Below are positions 18,897 through 34,992 of a stretch of DNA of 64,000 nucleotides, piece after piece. The translations under genes and the position numbers were made by a program. The first letter of the stretch is position 1. Each line of letters opens with the position of its first letter. The notes under the pieces are model-generated. The model was not told the DNA's origin, ran no database searches, and worked only from the letters and a program-made list of their open reading frames with translations. Location of the stretch: NCBI GenBank assembly GCA_020633495.1, contig JACKDR010000002.1, positions 186,001 to 250,000 on the forward strand, read 5' to 3'. Origin of the DNA: Kofleriaceae bacterium. GTDB taxonomy: Bacteria > Myxococcota_A > Polyangia > Haliangiales > Haliangiaceae.

Positions 18897-19727
18897 ATGC
18901 GTCAGCGATTCCCATCCCTCACCCTCCTGGTCGCGGCCGCGGCCGCCACCGGCGCCACCGGCTGCTTCTGGGTCACCACCAAGAGCGAGGGCAAGGCCCT
19001 CCGTCACGACATCGACGGCCTCGACAACCGGGTCGCCGCCAAGGAGACCGAGATCGGCGGCAAGGTCACCGAGCTGCAGTCCACCCTCGACGAGGCCGCC
19101 AAGGTGCTCAAGCGCAACAGCGCCGACCTGGGCGCCGACGTCGAGCGCATCGACGACGAGCAGCGCAAGGCCCTGGGCCTGATCACCGCGGCCCAGACCA
19201 ACGCCGAGGAGGTCCGGGTCGCGTTCGAGCGCTACCGTGCCACCACCGACGAGCGGCTCGCCGCCCTCGAGTCGCACCTGGCCGCGCTGGAGTCCAAGGG
19301 CAGCGCCGCCAACATGGCCGCCCAGGCCGACGCGCTGTGGAAGGAAGGCAAGACCGCCTTCGGCGCCAGCAAGTGGGAGGAGGCCCGCGAGGCCTTCAAG
19401 AAGCTGACGCTCGACTTCCCGCAGCACGACCGCGCCGACGACGCCCAGTACTTCCGCGCCGAGACCTACTTCTCGGAGAAGAACTACGAGGGCGCGATCC
19501 CCGAGTACCAGAAGGTCTGGGACAAGTGGGCGGACAGCGAGCTCGCCGACGACGCCCTGTTCCGCGCCGGCGAGGCGGCGGAGGCGCTCAAGCAGTGCAC
19601 CGAGGCGCGGGCGTACTACGGCCTGCTCGGCCAGAAGTACCCCAAGTCGAGCCTGGCCAAGCGGGCGAGCGACAAGGACAAGTCCCTCAAGTCGTCGCTG
19701 AAGGACAAGAAGAAGTGCAAGAGCTGA
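18897..19727 (+). CDS. CpoB/YbgF-like TPR lipoprotein
   Basis: A 276-residue protein with a lipobox (GATGC, Cys23), a coiled-coil region (residues 30-135, heptad-rich with repeated LD/VAAKE and ERxxALESHLAALE) and C-terminal TPRs (ALWKEGKTAFGASKWEEAREAFKKLTLDFP, AQYFRAETYFSEKNYEGAIPEYQKVWDKW). The order coiled coil then TPR matches CpoB/YbgF, which coordinates peptidoglycan synthesis with the Tol-Pal system during outer-membrane constriction; here it is predicted to be a lipoprotein rather than a soluble periplasmic protein. It lies 20 bases after the Pal-like gene and is surely cotranscribed. The basic tail ends KDKKKCKS. BamD is an alternative for a TPR lipoprotein, but the coiled coil argues against it. 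Confidence 0.85.
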   Translation: MRQRFPSLTLLVAAAAATGATGCFWVTTKSEGKALRHDIDGLDNRVAAKETEIGGKVTELQSTLDEAAKVLKRNSADLGADVERIDDEQRKALGLITAAQTNAEEVRVAFERYRATTDERLAALESHLAALESKGSAANMAAQADALWKEGKTAFGASKWEEAREAFKKLTLDFPQHDRADDAQYFRAETYFSEKNYEGAIPEYQKVWDKWADSELADDALFRAGEAAEALKQCTEARAYYGLLGQKYPKSSLAKRASDKDKSLKSSLKDKKKCKS

Positions 19728-19800
19728 GCCGAGCGTCTGCGCGAGGCGGTCTCCGTGCAGGCGCTGCGAGCCCGTCTGCGGGCGAGCGAGCTGATCGACA

Positions 19801-19831
19801 GAGCGTGTGAGGATGAAATCCTCACGCGCTC
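19801..19831. terminator. Strong bidirectional hairpin
   Basis: A 14-base stem with one G-U pair and a 3-base loop (GAGCGTGTGAGGAT, GAA, ATCCTCACGCGCTC), between the converging CpoB-like and cytochrome genes. It should act as a terminator in both directions although no T-run follows. Nothing else was seen in the 187-base gap. Confidence 0.75.
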
Positions 19832-19914
19832 CGAGCGGCCGCGCCGCGGCGCCCTGACCGGCTACCGATGGCGCGTCGCCACGCGCGGGCCGGCGGCCCG
19901 CGCCCGCCCGGGCG

Positions 19915-20220
19915 CTACTCGCCGCCGAGCTTCTTGAAGTGCTCGAGCGCGCCGTCCTTGAGCGGGTAGCTGGGCGCGAGCTTGGAGTGGCAGCTCTGGC
20001 AGTCGAGGCCGGACTCCTTCTTCTTGGCGGTCTTGAGGAAGGCCTTCATCGCCTTCTTGGCCTCGCCCTGATCGACCTTGCAGGCGTCGGCGACCATCTT
20101 GGTCTCGAAGGTCTTGCGGGAGCACGCCTTGCCGGCGATCGCCTCGGTCGGCGACATGGTGGCGAAGGTGAGGCCGCCGACGAGGGTGAGAGCGAGTGCG
20201 ATGAGACCGAACCTGGCCAT
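19915..20220 (-). CDS. Small periplasmic monoheme c-type cytochrome-like protein
   Basis: A 101-residue protein. The start ATG has AGGAG upstream. The N-terminus (LIALALTLVGGLTFATMSPTEAIA) is a signal peptide. The mature part has a Cys at the start (KACSRK), another in DACKV, then a single heme-binding motif CQSCH, followed by YPLKDGALEHFKKLGG. The CxxCH motif and export indicate covalent heme attachment in the periplasm. No axial methionine is apparent after the heme site, so ligation may be by His or the heme may be high-spin. Lysine-rich; it could be a soluble electron carrier. Downstream of thiE on the same strand with an 81-base gap. Confidence 0.75.
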   Translation of the reverse strand: MARFGLIALALTLVGGLTFATMSPTEAIAGKACSRKTFETKMVADACKVDQGEAKKAMKAFLKTAKKKESGLDCQSCHSKLAPSYPLKDGALEHFKKLGGE

Positions 20221-20301
20221 GGCAGAGAACTCCTGAGTTTGGTCGTAGTCGATCGAGCTGCGTTTCGACGCCGCGTAGCATGCCGTATTCACGGCCCGGG
20301 T

Positions 20302-21034
20302 TCACGCTCGCCAGGCGTCGCCGATCGTACGACCGGCCCGCGCCGGATCGGTTGCCTGGTTGACCGCGCCGATCGCGCACGCCGCGGCCGCTCCCGTGGC
20401 GGCGATCACGGCGGCGACCTCGGGCGTCACGCCGCCGATGGCGACGACGCCGACGTCGCCGGCCAGGGCGACCGCCCGGGCAAGGCCCTGGATTCCCTGG
20501 ACCGGATCGGGGTTCTGCTTGGTCCGGGTGCCGTACACCGGCCCGAACCCGAGGTAGTCGGCGCCGCCGGCGACCGCGGCGCTGACCTGGGCGTCACCGT
20601 GGGTCGAGACCCCGATCAGCAGGTCGGACCGCCCGGCGCGCACCGCCAGGGCCCGGGCGTCCGCGAGCGGCAGATCGTCCTGGCCGAGGTGGACGCCGTC
20701 GGCCTCGACCGCCAGCGCGACGTCGAGGCGATCGTTGACGACGAACAGGGCGCCGTGGCGGTGGGCGACGGCGCGGGCGCGGCGGGCGGCGTCGACCAGG
20801 GCGCGGGTGTCGGGCGGCGGCCCCGGCGGCTTGAGCCGCAGCTGCAGCACCGGCGCGGCCGCGGCCGCGCCGCCGACCAGCCGCTCGGCGAGGTCCGGAT
20901 CGTCGCGGTCGAGCACCGCGTAGAAGCCCCGGATCCGGCGGGCGCGGACCGCGCGATCCCGGGCGGCGGCGACGTCGGCCGCGGCCTCGGCTGGTGACAG
21001 CCCGCTGTCATCGCGTGCGCTATGGTCGGCCGTC

Positions 21035-21036
<2 letters not shown>
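20302..21036 (-). CDS. thiE: Thiamine phosphate synthase
   Basis: Joins HMP pyrophosphate and thiazole phosphate to make thiamine phosphate. Family signatures are present: VLQLRLK, FVVNDRLDVALAVEADGVHLGQDDLP, LLIGVSTH, DYLGFGPVYGTRTKQNP and VAIGGVTPE. The TIM-barrel core starts around residue 38 (RGFYAVLDRD); the upstream residues are Ala/Arg-rich and not typical. With the ATG at 21036 the product is 244 residues and its start codon overlaps the divergent uvrB start (shared CATG), leaving no room for promoters. A shorter GTG start near the domain edge would bring it to the usual length of about 210. No TPP-riboswitch-like sequence was seen. Confidence 0.88.
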
Positions 21037-23035
<1,999 letters not shown>

Positions 23036-23045
23036 GGCGCGGCGG

Positions 23046-23660
23046 TCACCGCCGGCGGTACAGGATCCGCCAGATCGGCAGGCCGGTGGCCTCGGCGTTG
23101 GCCTCGCGCCACGACCGCACCCCGTACGGGTTGCCGCGGCGCCAGAACGTCCACTCGCCGGCCTGGTTGACGAACGCGTCGTCGGCGCGCTCGAAGGTCT
23201 CCATGGCGTCGAGCGCGATGTCCCAGACGTCGCTCTGGAAGAAGACGTCGGCGCCGGGACGGGCGACGTGGGCGAGCCCGACCGCGAGCGCGGCGTCGAC
23301 CATGCGGCGCTTGTGGTGGCGGCGCTTGAACCACGGGTCGGGGAAGTTGACGTAGACCCGATCGACCGACGCCGGCGCGAAGATCTCGGGCAGGTGCAGC
23401 TGGGCCTGGCAGAACACCGCGTGCACCGGCACGCCCTCGTCGCGGGCCCGCTCGTTGACCAGGTCGACCAGGTCCTCGCGGATCTCGACGCCGACGTAGT
23501 GGCGATCGGGGTCGACGGCGGCGCGCTCGAACAGGAACTGCGCGTCCGCGCACCCGACCTCGAGCTCGACCGGCCGGCCGGGCTCGAGCCGCGGCCGCAG
23601 GCCCCGGAACACCTCGTAGCCCGGCGACAGCGGGTTGACGTGCTGGCGGATCCGCACCAC
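23046..23660 (-). CDS. trmB: tRNA (guanine-N7)-methyltransferase
   Basis: A 204-residue SAM-dependent enzyme that makes m7G46 in tRNA. Seen: the SAM-binding motif LEVGCADAQFLFERA, VGVEIREDLVDLV, and the family hallmark NFPDPWFKRRHHKRRM, followed by DVFFQSDVWDIALDAM. The start is a GTG (two adjacent GTGs, at 23660 and 23657) just 5 bases after the NUDIX stop, so the pair is cotranscribed. The C-terminus ends WRILYRRR. Shorter N-terminus than E. coli TrmB but complete for many bacteria. Confidence 0.94.
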   Translation of the reverse strand: MVRIRQHVNPLSPGYEVFRGLRPRLEPGRPVELEVGCADAQFLFERAAVDPDRHYVGVEIREDLVDLVNERARDEGVPVHAVFCQAQLHLPEIFAPASVDRVYVNFPDPWFKRRHHKRRMVDAALAVGLAHVARPGADVFFQSDVWDIALDAMETFERADDAFVNQAGEWTFWRRGNPYGVRSWREANAEATGLPIWRILYRRR

Positions 23661-23665
23661 GGCGC

Positions 23666-24124
23666 CTACCGCGCGACCGCGTCGAGCGCGACGAACCCGA
23701 AGTCGCGGACGTTGGCCGGCGACTCCAGCGCGGCGAGCTCGGCGCGGTCGACCCAGCGCCAGCCGGTGAACTCGTCGTTGGGCGTGACCTCGGCGTCCTC
23801 GGCGACGTCGCCGACGAAGACGAAGTTCATGTGCAGCCCCTTCACGCCGGTGACGTGCTCCTCGTAGCCGAGGTAGCCCGGCGGCACGCCCTCGCAGTGG
23901 CCGACCAGCGGCACGAACGCGGCGACCAGCGCGGTCTCCTCGCGCAGCTCGCGGACCGCGGCCTCGAGCGGGGTCTCGCCGGCCTCGAGCTCGCCGCCGA
24001 CCGGCAGCCACAGGCCGGTGCGGCGGTGGGCGATGACGAGCACGCGGCCCGACGGCTTGCGGGCGTAGATCGCCACCGAGAACGCGCGCCGCAGCGGCGC
24101 CGGATCCTGGGTCGAGGTCGTCAT
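23666..24124 (-). CDS. NUDIX hydrolase
   Basis: A 152-residue protein with an intact NUDIX box, GGELEAGETPLEAAVREL followed by REETAL, which binds Mg and hydrolyses nucleoside diphosphates linked to another group. The upstream GLWLPVG supports an ADP-ribose or nucleotide substrate, but specificity cannot be assigned. Its ATG overlaps the stop of the IPT lipoprotein gene (ATGA), and trmB follows after 5 bases. It may be a housekeeping or RNA-related nucleotide pyrophosphatase; the link to trmB is only positional. Confidence 0.9.
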   Translation of the reverse strand: MTTSTQDPAPLRRAFSVAIYARKPSGRVLVIAHRRTGLWLPVGGELEAGETPLEAAVRELREETALVAAFVPLVGHCEGVPPGYLGYEEHVTGVKGLHMNFVFVGDVAEDAEVTPNDEFTGWRWVDRAELAALESPANVRDFGFVALDAVAR

Positions 24125-24519
24125 CGGACCCGGAAGGAAATGCCATTGGAGGACCGGCCGTCAACCGTGACGACGACCAGGACGTCGCCCGGCGGCAGCA
24201 GCGTCGGCACCTGGACGTCGATGCGGTCGTCGCGCCACGCGGTGGGCGTCGCCGACACCTGCGGATCGATCCCGAAGCTGACGCTGCCGACCGGCGCCGG
24301 CTCGCAGCCCTCGACCGTGACCCGCGCGGGGTCGCCACAGAACGCCGCGCCCAGGATCTCCACCGGGTCGCCCGGTGACGCGGCCTCGGGATCGATCGAA
24401 TCGATCGTCGGCGCATCGGGCACGCTGCAAGCCGCGGTCAGCAGGACAGATGCCCCGATCGCGAAGACGATTCGCGTTGGATTTCGATGACCTACGATGC
24501 GGGAGACGATGTCGGACAA
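24121..24519 (-). CDS. Small IPT/TIG-domain lipoprotein
   Basis: A 132-residue protein if it starts at TTG 24519; no ATG or GTG is available in this frame before the signal peptide. The hydrophobic stretch IVFAIGASVLLTAACS contains a lipobox (Cys31). The mature part is a single IPT/TIG immunoglobulin-like domain (PTIDSIDPEAASPGDPVEILGAAF, then DVLVVVTVDGRSSNGISFRVR), with a Cys pair. IPT domains occur in surface proteins and receptors. The reading frame overlaps the NUDIX gene by 4 bases. A purine-rich GGTGAAAGG lies about 10 bases before the TTG. Confidence 0.75.
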   Translation of the reverse strand: MSDIVSRIVGHRNPTRIVFAIGASVLLTAACSVPDAPTIDSIDPEAASPGDPVEILGAAFCGDPARVTVEGCEPAPVGSVSFGIDPQVSATPTAWRDDRIDVQVPTLLPPGDVLVVVTVDGRSSNGISFRVR

Positions 24520-24639
24520 CGTAGCACTTCGCCTTTCACCGGAGCCCGTTGCTGAGCGTTGAAGGTCGCGCGCCTGTGGGCAGAGGTCAGCCTGGGTCGC
24601 CTTGACCCTTCCGCTCCCGGACGCCCAAGATGCCCCTCG

Positions 24640-25311
24640 ATGTCGGTCCGAGCACGCGAAGTCGCAGCCCCCACGCGGCGCCTCGATCTGGTCTCCGCAG
24701 CCCGGATCCTGTTTGCCGAGAAGGGCTATCACGAGACCACGGTCGAGGACATCACCCGGTCCGCGGGCGTGGCCAAGGGTACCTTCTACCTGTACTTCGA
24801 CGAGAAGCGGGAGATCTTCCTGGCGGTCATCCGCGAGCTGCTCGACCTGATCAAGGCCATCGGCAGCACGGTCGGCGCCGCGACCCCGGGCGAGCACCCG
24901 CTGGCGTTCTTCCAGCGCGCCGAGCAGTCCGCGCTGCGGCTGCTCGAGATCTTCCTGGCCAACCGGCCGCTGGCGCGCCTGGCGTACCGCGAGTCGATGG
25001 GCATGGACCCGGCCCTCGACGACATGATCCGCGGCTTCTACCGCGAGGTCGCCGAGATCGAGGCCGGCAACATCCGGGTCGCCCAGTCGCTGGGCCTGAT
25101 CCGCGAGTGCTCGCCGATCCTGACCGCGTACGCCCACATCGGCATGGTCGAGCGCGTGGTCCTGACCCTGCTCGAGGAGCCCCCCGACTTCCCCGAGCCC
25201 ACCGAGGTCGTCCGCCAGGTCATGCGCCTGGCCTACGAGGGCCTGCGCGCCCCCGGCACCCCGTCGCCGTACGACTACCTGCCGCTGCCCACGATGTCGG
25301 CGCCGTCCTGA
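24640..25311 (+). CDS. TetR-family transcriptional regulator
   Basis: A 223-residue regulator. The N-terminal helix-turn-helix reads ILFAEKGYHETTVEDITRSA followed by GVAKGTFYLYFDEKREIF, a textbook TetR_N domain; the C-terminal part is the variable helical ligand and dimer domain, ending in a Pro-rich tail. Start chosen at the ATG of MSVRAREV, since the earlier in-frame TTG at 24559 adds a Pro/Arg-rich leader. It is divergent from the lipoprotein-NUDIX-trmB operon. Ligand and target genes cannot be inferred. The 135 bases after it hold only the DUF72 promoter. Confidence 0.92.
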   Translation: MSVRAREVAAPTRRLDLVSAARILFAEKGYHETTVEDITRSAGVAKGTFYLYFDEKREIFLAVIRELLDLIKAIGSTVGAATPGEHPLAFFQRAEQSALRLLEIFLANRPLARLAYRESMGMDPALDDMIRGFYREVAEIEAGNIRVAQSLGLIRECSPILTAYAHIGMVERVVLTLLEEPPDFPEPTEVVRQVMRLAYEGLRAPGTPSPYDYLPLPTMSAPS

Positions 25312-25408
25312 CCGCGGGACGGCCAACCGGCCCCCCGCGTCGCCGTCTTCTCCCCCGCGGCGGCGCGGGTGGCCCGCCGCTTCGCCACCGGACTGCCTCC
25401 GGCGGCGC

Positions 25409-25437
25409 TTGCGTGCGCCGGGCCGTGGACGTAGGGT
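25409..25437 (+). promoter_or_regulatory. Possible promoter of the DUF72 gene
   Basis: TTGCGT, 17 bases, TAGGGT, the same -10 as at 18091. The ATG at 25447 is 9 bases beyond the -10 and has no Shine-Dalgarno sequence. Confidence 0.4.
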
Positions 25438-25446
25438 CCGGCCCCC

Positions 25447-26253
25447 ATGGCTGAAGTGGTGCACGTCGGCTGCGCAGATCTGCCCCACGGCGTCGGCTGG
25501 TCCCGGTACTTCGACAAGCTCGACTTCGTCGAGACGCCGGGCCTGCAGCGCGGGCCGATCCGTCCGTCGGTGCTGGCCAAGTGGCGCGCCGCCGCTCCGG
25601 GTCCAGGCGCGTTCGCCGTGGTCGCGCCGGCGCCGGTCACGCACCCGACGCCGAAGCAGGGCTGGGGCGCGGCCGGCTGGCCGCTGACCGCCGACGAGCG
25701 CCGCCTCGCCGGCCACCTCGCCGACACCGAGCCGGTCCACCGGGGCATCGCCGCGCTGGCCGAGGGCGCGGCCGCGCTCGACGCCGGCGTCGTGGTCTTC
25801 AACACGCCGCCGTCGTTCAGCCCATCGGCGGGCAACCGCGACCGCCTGCGCCGGTTCTTCGGCGAGCTCGCGCCGGCCGAGCGCTTCGGCGCCGCCGCGC
25901 GGGTGTGGCGTCCGGAGGGCCTGTGGGAGGTCCCCGCCGCGCTCGCGATGTGCACCGAGCTGGATCTGATCCTCGGCGCCGACCCGCTGCTGCGGGATCC
26001 GACCCGCGATCCGGTCGACTACTTCGGCACCCTCGACACCCCGCGGGTGTACTTTCGCGTCAGCGGCATCGGCACCGGCCGGCGCACCCTGCGCAGCTCG
26101 CAGCTCGAGGAGATCGGCGAGCTGGTCGAGGCCTACGAGCAGGCGTGGATCCTGTTCGCGACCGTCGACCCGATGGCCGACGCCGTGAGGCTGCGCCGCA
26201 TGATCGGAGCCCCCGCGGGCGTGGGTCAGCGCGGACAGGACGCCGAGGAGTAG
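25447..26253 (+). CDS. DUF72 (YecE-like) family protein
   Basis: A 268-residue protein of the DUF72 family, a TIM-barrel fold of unknown activity. Recognisable features: HVGCADLPHGVGWSRYFDKLDFVET, where most members start with a Tyr-rich strand and have YF..F..VE, and KWRAAAPGPGAFAVVAPAPVTHPTP, then VVVFNTPPSFSPSAGNRDRLRRFF and an R-rich C-terminal region. Compared with typical members it is Tyr-poor and slightly longer at the end. No signal peptide. Monocistronic, between the TetR gene and the converging small basic gene. Confidence 0.8.
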   Translation: MAEVVHVGCADLPHGVGWSRYFDKLDFVETPGLQRGPIRPSVLAKWRAAAPGPGAFAVVAPAPVTHPTPKQGWGAAGWPLTADERRLAGHLADTEPVHRGIAALAEGAAALDAGVVVFNTPPSFSPSAGNRDRLRRFFGELAPAERFGAAARVWRPEGLWEVPAALAMCTELDLILGADPLLRDPTRDPVDYFGTLDTPRVYFRVSGIGTGRRTLRSSQLEEIGELVEAYEQAWILFATVDPMADAVRLRRMIGAPAGVGQRGQDAEE

Positions 26254-26311
26254 CGAGTCAGGTCGTCGGTCCCCCCGGATCGACGACGCTCGCACCCTCG
26301 AAGGTGCCCGC

Positions 26312-26370
26312 CCGGTCGCAGACCGGTCACGGTTCGCTGGCAGCTCCCGACCGCGGTGCGAGGCACCGCG
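26312..26370. terminator. Two hairpins between convergent genes
   Basis: CCGGTC and GACCGG pair around GCA (26312-26326), and CGCGGTGC and GCACCGCG pair around GAG (26352-26370). Both are perfect stems in the gap between the DUF72 gene and the small basic gene, consistent with bidirectional termination. Confidence 0.55.
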
Positions 26371-26375
26371 TGCGG

Positions 26376-26591
26376 TCAGAAGTAGAACGTGGACTTCGGC
26401 ACGGGCAGCTCGCCCGCGACCTTCGGTGGCTCGGCGAAGCGGCGCCGAGGCTGGCTGGCTTCCTCGACCCGGGCGGTCGGCTCGACCTTGCGGGTCGACC
26501 TCGACGATCCGGTCTTGGAGATCTTGGTGCGCTGCGCGCCCTTGCGGTTCGCCGGGCGAGCGGTGGATTCAGAACGGTTCTTTCGTGCCAT
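26376..26591 (-). CDS. Small basic hypothetical protein, 71 aa
   Basis: MARKNRSESTARPANRK starts a highly basic protein with a middle rich in Lys/Arg/Ser/Thr and ending LPVPKSTFYF. A purine-rich GGGGGGGAAG precedes the ATG. It has no recognisable domain or signal peptide; its charge suggests nucleic-acid binding or a histone-like role, by composition only. It is divergent from pepA, with the pepA promoter in between. It could be spurious, but the clear purine-rich leader and the non-repetitive end favour a real gene. Confidence 0.5.
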   Translation of the reverse strand: MARKNRSESTARPANRKGAQRTKISKTGSSRSTRKVEPTARVEEASQPRRRFAEPPKVAGELPVPKSTFYF

Positions 26592-26677
26592 GCGCTTCCC
26601 CCCCTAGGGATCGTTGACGGCTCACCGAGACTACCGAGCCAGCAATCGGGGTGTCAACGAGCCGGGGTACCGGTTCC

Positions 26678-26706
26678 TTTACTTCTGAGTGGCGGTTTCC
26701 TATAAA
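26678..26706 (+). promoter_or_regulatory. Promoter of pepA
   Basis: TTTACT, 17 bases, TATAAA in an unusually AT-rich stretch. The expected start is about 26713, 28 bases before the ATG. Confidence 0.65.
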
Positions 26707-26720
26707 TACCCAACTTTTCA

Positions 26721-26732
26721 CGGGTTAACCCG
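26721..26732. promoter_or_regulatory. 12-base palindrome in the pepA leader
   Basis: CGGGTTAACCCG is a perfect palindrome placed just after the expected transcription start and overlapping the GAGG ribosome site region. This position fits an operator or an RNA hairpin covering the leader. Regulator unknown. Confidence 0.5.
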
Positions 26733-26740
26733 AGGTAGTC

Positions 26741-28258
<1,518 letters not shown>

Positions 28259-28306
28259 CCAGACGGTTTTCTATGTGATCTCGCTGGGTTGACCCGAAAT
28301 GCGGGT

Positions 28307-28335
28307 TTGACACAGTGCAGGGTGGCTGTTACAGT
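28307..28335 (+). promoter_or_regulatory. Strong sigma-70 promoter of cdnL
   Basis: TTGACA, 17 bases, TACAGT: a perfect -35 and 4 of 6 at -10 with optimal spacing. Expected start at about 28342, giving a leader of about 28 bases that contains GAGAGG before the TTG start. Confidence 0.8.
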
Positions 28336-28369
28336 ACCCGTGGCAGTTTCCTGCTCGAGAGGTCGCAAA

Positions 28370-28870
28370 TTGAGACAGTCATTCCAGGTCGGTGACAAGG
28401 CCGTCTATCCCGTCCACGGCGTCGCCGAAGTGGTGTCGCTGGAGAGCCGGGACATCGGCGGGTCCTCCACCAGCGTCTACATCCTCCAGATCCTCGAGAC
28501 CGGGCTCAAGATCATGGTGCCGGTGACCAACGCCGGCACGGTCGGGCTCCGCGAGATCATCACCAGCAAGCAGGTGAAGGAGGTCTACGCGATCCTGAAG
28601 TCACGCGACGTTCCGCGCGACACCCAGACCTGGAACCGCCGGTACCGCGAGTACATGGAGAAGATCAAGACCGGCAGCGTCTTCGAGATCGCCGAGGTCC
28701 TGCGCGATCTCTCGGTCCTTCGGAGCACCAAGGACCTGTCGTTCGGCGAGCGGCGCATGCTCGAGACCGCCCGGTCGCTGCTGGTCCGCGAGATCGCGCT
28801 GGCCAAGGGCTCGCCCGAGGACAAGGTCGGCGCCGAGATCGACGCGATGTTCACGGCCGCCGCGGCCTGA
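28370..28870 (+). CDS. cdnL: CarD/CdnL-type RNA polymerase-binding regulator
   Basis: A 166-residue protein closely resembling CdnL of Myxococcus, an essential factor that binds the RNA polymerase beta subunit and stabilises open complexes at rRNA and other promoters. Seen: the Tudor-like N-terminal domain (FQVGDKAVYPVHGVAEVVSLE) and a helical DNA-contacting C-terminal domain (TWNRRYREYMEKIKTGSVFE, AEVLRDLSVLRSTKDLSFGERRMLETAR). The start is TTG at 28370, because it gives the length and N-terminus of known CdnL proteins and has GAGAGG upstream; in-frame codons further 5' lie before the promoter. Monocistronic. Confidence 0.95.
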   Translation: MRQSFQVGDKAVYPVHGVAEVVSLESRDIGGSSTSVYILQILETGLKIMVPVTNAGTVGLREIITSKQVKEVYAILKSRDVPRDTQTWNRRYREYMEKIKTGSVFEIAEVLRDLSVLRSTKDLSFGERRMLETARSLLVREIALAKGSPEDKVGAEIDAMFTAAAA

Positions 28871-29172
28871 GCAGGCCGCGCGGACGCCGCGCGGACGCCG
28901 CGCGAACGACGCGCGGATGACGCGGAACCGACGCGGCCGCGGCGTCGCGAGGCGGCGGGCCGACCGGCCCGCCGAGCCCGCCGGGCGACGGCGCCCCCGG
29001 CCGCGGGTCGCGCGGCGGCGGGCCGACCGGGTCGGCCGAGCGACGGCTGGCGCGAAGGGCGCCGCCGTCGGTCTTCACCGGGCTGGCGCGGCCGGGCGGT
29101 GCGCTGCCTCCCGAGGCGGCGCCCTCCGCGGCCGTCCCCGAACCGAGAGGCGGCCATCCTCCGGTCGGAGCG
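28871..29172. repeat. GC-rich non-coding gap with degenerate 11-base repeat
   Basis: Between the converging cdnL and fabH genes. The first 66 bases (28875-28940) hold about six degenerate copies of GCCGCGCGGAC; further on the segment GGCGGCGGGCCGACCGG occurs twice. No credible gene is seen on either strand; the ORFs are Arg/Pro-rich. Confidence 0.6.
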
Positions 29173-30174
<1,002 letters not shown>

Positions 30175-30224
30175 GTCGGTGTCCCCCCCGGGATTGAGGC
30201 GGCGCCGGGCGTCGAGCGCGTCGC

Positions 30225-32675
<2,451 letters not shown>

Positions 32676-32774
32676 CTGGAGGGGTGCCTCGGAGAGGCTA
32701 GCTTCGTACCACATCCAGGGCGGGCGAAGAAGTGGTTTCGGTGCCGTATTTCGACCGATAACCGACGAGGATTA

Positions 32775-33887
<1,113 letters not shown>

Positions 33888-33894
33888 GGGACGC

Positions 33895-34992
33895 TCAGAT
33901 CCGCATCGGCATGACGACGCCGACGTACTCGTCGGCGCCCAGCGGCTTGAACAGCCCCGGGTCGAGCTCGCCGCCGAGGTCGAGGCCGACCTGGTCCGAG
34001 GCCATCTGGCCGAGCAGCTCGATGACGTACTTGGGGTTGAAGCCGATGGCCATCGCCTCGCCGGCGTAGTCGGCCTCGAGCTCCTCGCGGACCTCGCCGA
34101 CGTCCGGGTTGTCGCTGGCGACGGTGAGCTTGCCGTTCTCCATCGCCATCTTGACGCCGCGGGTCTCCGACGACATCAGCTGGGCGCGCTTGAGGGCGTC
34201 GATGAGCTGGTGGCGGTCGACGACCAGCGAGCGCTTGTGGTCCTTGGGGATGACCTGCTCGTAGGGCGGGAACTGGGCGTCGATGAGCTTGACCGCGAGG
34301 ACCAGGTCGTCGGCCTGCAGGAACACGTACGGGGTCTTCACGGCCAGCTTGCAGCTGCTGGCGCCGTCGAGGACGCGCTTGATCTCGAGCAGGCCCTTCT
34401 TGGGGATGATGACGCCGGCGGTAAGCTGCGGGCCGCCGGGCAGGGGCCGCTCGACCTTGCTGAGGCGGTGGCCGTCGGTCGAGACCATGCGGGCCTTGGA
34501 GCCGTTGCTCTCGAACAGGACGCCGTTGAGGTGGAACCGGGTCTCGTCGTTGCAGACCGAGAACAGGGTCCGGTCGATCATCTCGCGCAGGGCCGCGGCG
34601 TCGACGTCGGCGAACGGCGCCTCGCGGTGGTCGGGCACCTTGGGGAAGTCCCGGTCGGGCATGCCGACGACGCGGTAGTTGACCTTGCCGGCGTGGATCT
34701 CGGCCCAGCCGTTGTCCGCGCGCTTGATGGTCAGCTCCTCGCCGGGCAGCGAGGTGACGATGTCGTGGAGCGCCTTGGCGTTGACCGTGATGCCGCCCTC
34801 GGTGGTCGCGGTCGCTTGCAGCTGGGCGCTGAGCGACACGTTGAGGTCGGTGGCGGCGACCAGGAGCTTGTTCTTGCCGACCGTGCGCAAGAGGACGTTC
34901 GCGAGCATGGGCATCGTGCTCTTGCGGTCGGCGATGCTCTGCGCGAGCCGCAGGCCCCTCACGAACTCGGTCTTGTGGATGCGGAACTCCAT
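33895..34992 (-). CDS. dnaN: DNA polymerase III beta sliding clamp
   Basis: 365 residues, normal length for the clamp that tethers polymerase III to DNA. Three clamp domains are recognisable, with conserved segments ATDLNVSLSA, VSTDGHRLSKVERPLP (middle domain) and the C-terminal VMPMRI, where the last residues form the hydrophobic peptide-binding cleft with the middle of domain 3. Start ATG at 34992. It is separated from dnaA by 279 bases that carry likely regulatory and origin elements. Confidence 0.97.
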   Translation of the reverse strand: MEFRIHKTEFVRGLRLAQSIADRKSTMPMLANVLLRTVGKNKLLVAATDLNVSLSAQLQATATTEGGITVNAKALHDIVTSLPGEELTIKRADNGWAEIHAGKVNYRVVGMPDRDFPKVPDHREAPFADVDAAALREMIDRTLFSVCNDETRFHLNGVLFESNGSKARMVSTDGHRLSKVERPLPGGPQLTAGVIIPKKGLLEIKRVLDGASSCKLAVKTPYVFLQADDLVLAVKLIDAQFPPYEQVIPKDHKRSLVVDRHQLIDALKRAQLMSSETRGVKMAMENGKLTVASDNPDVGEVREELEADYAGEAMAIGFNPKYVIELLGQMASDQVGLDLGGELDPGLFKPLGADEYVGVVMPMRI

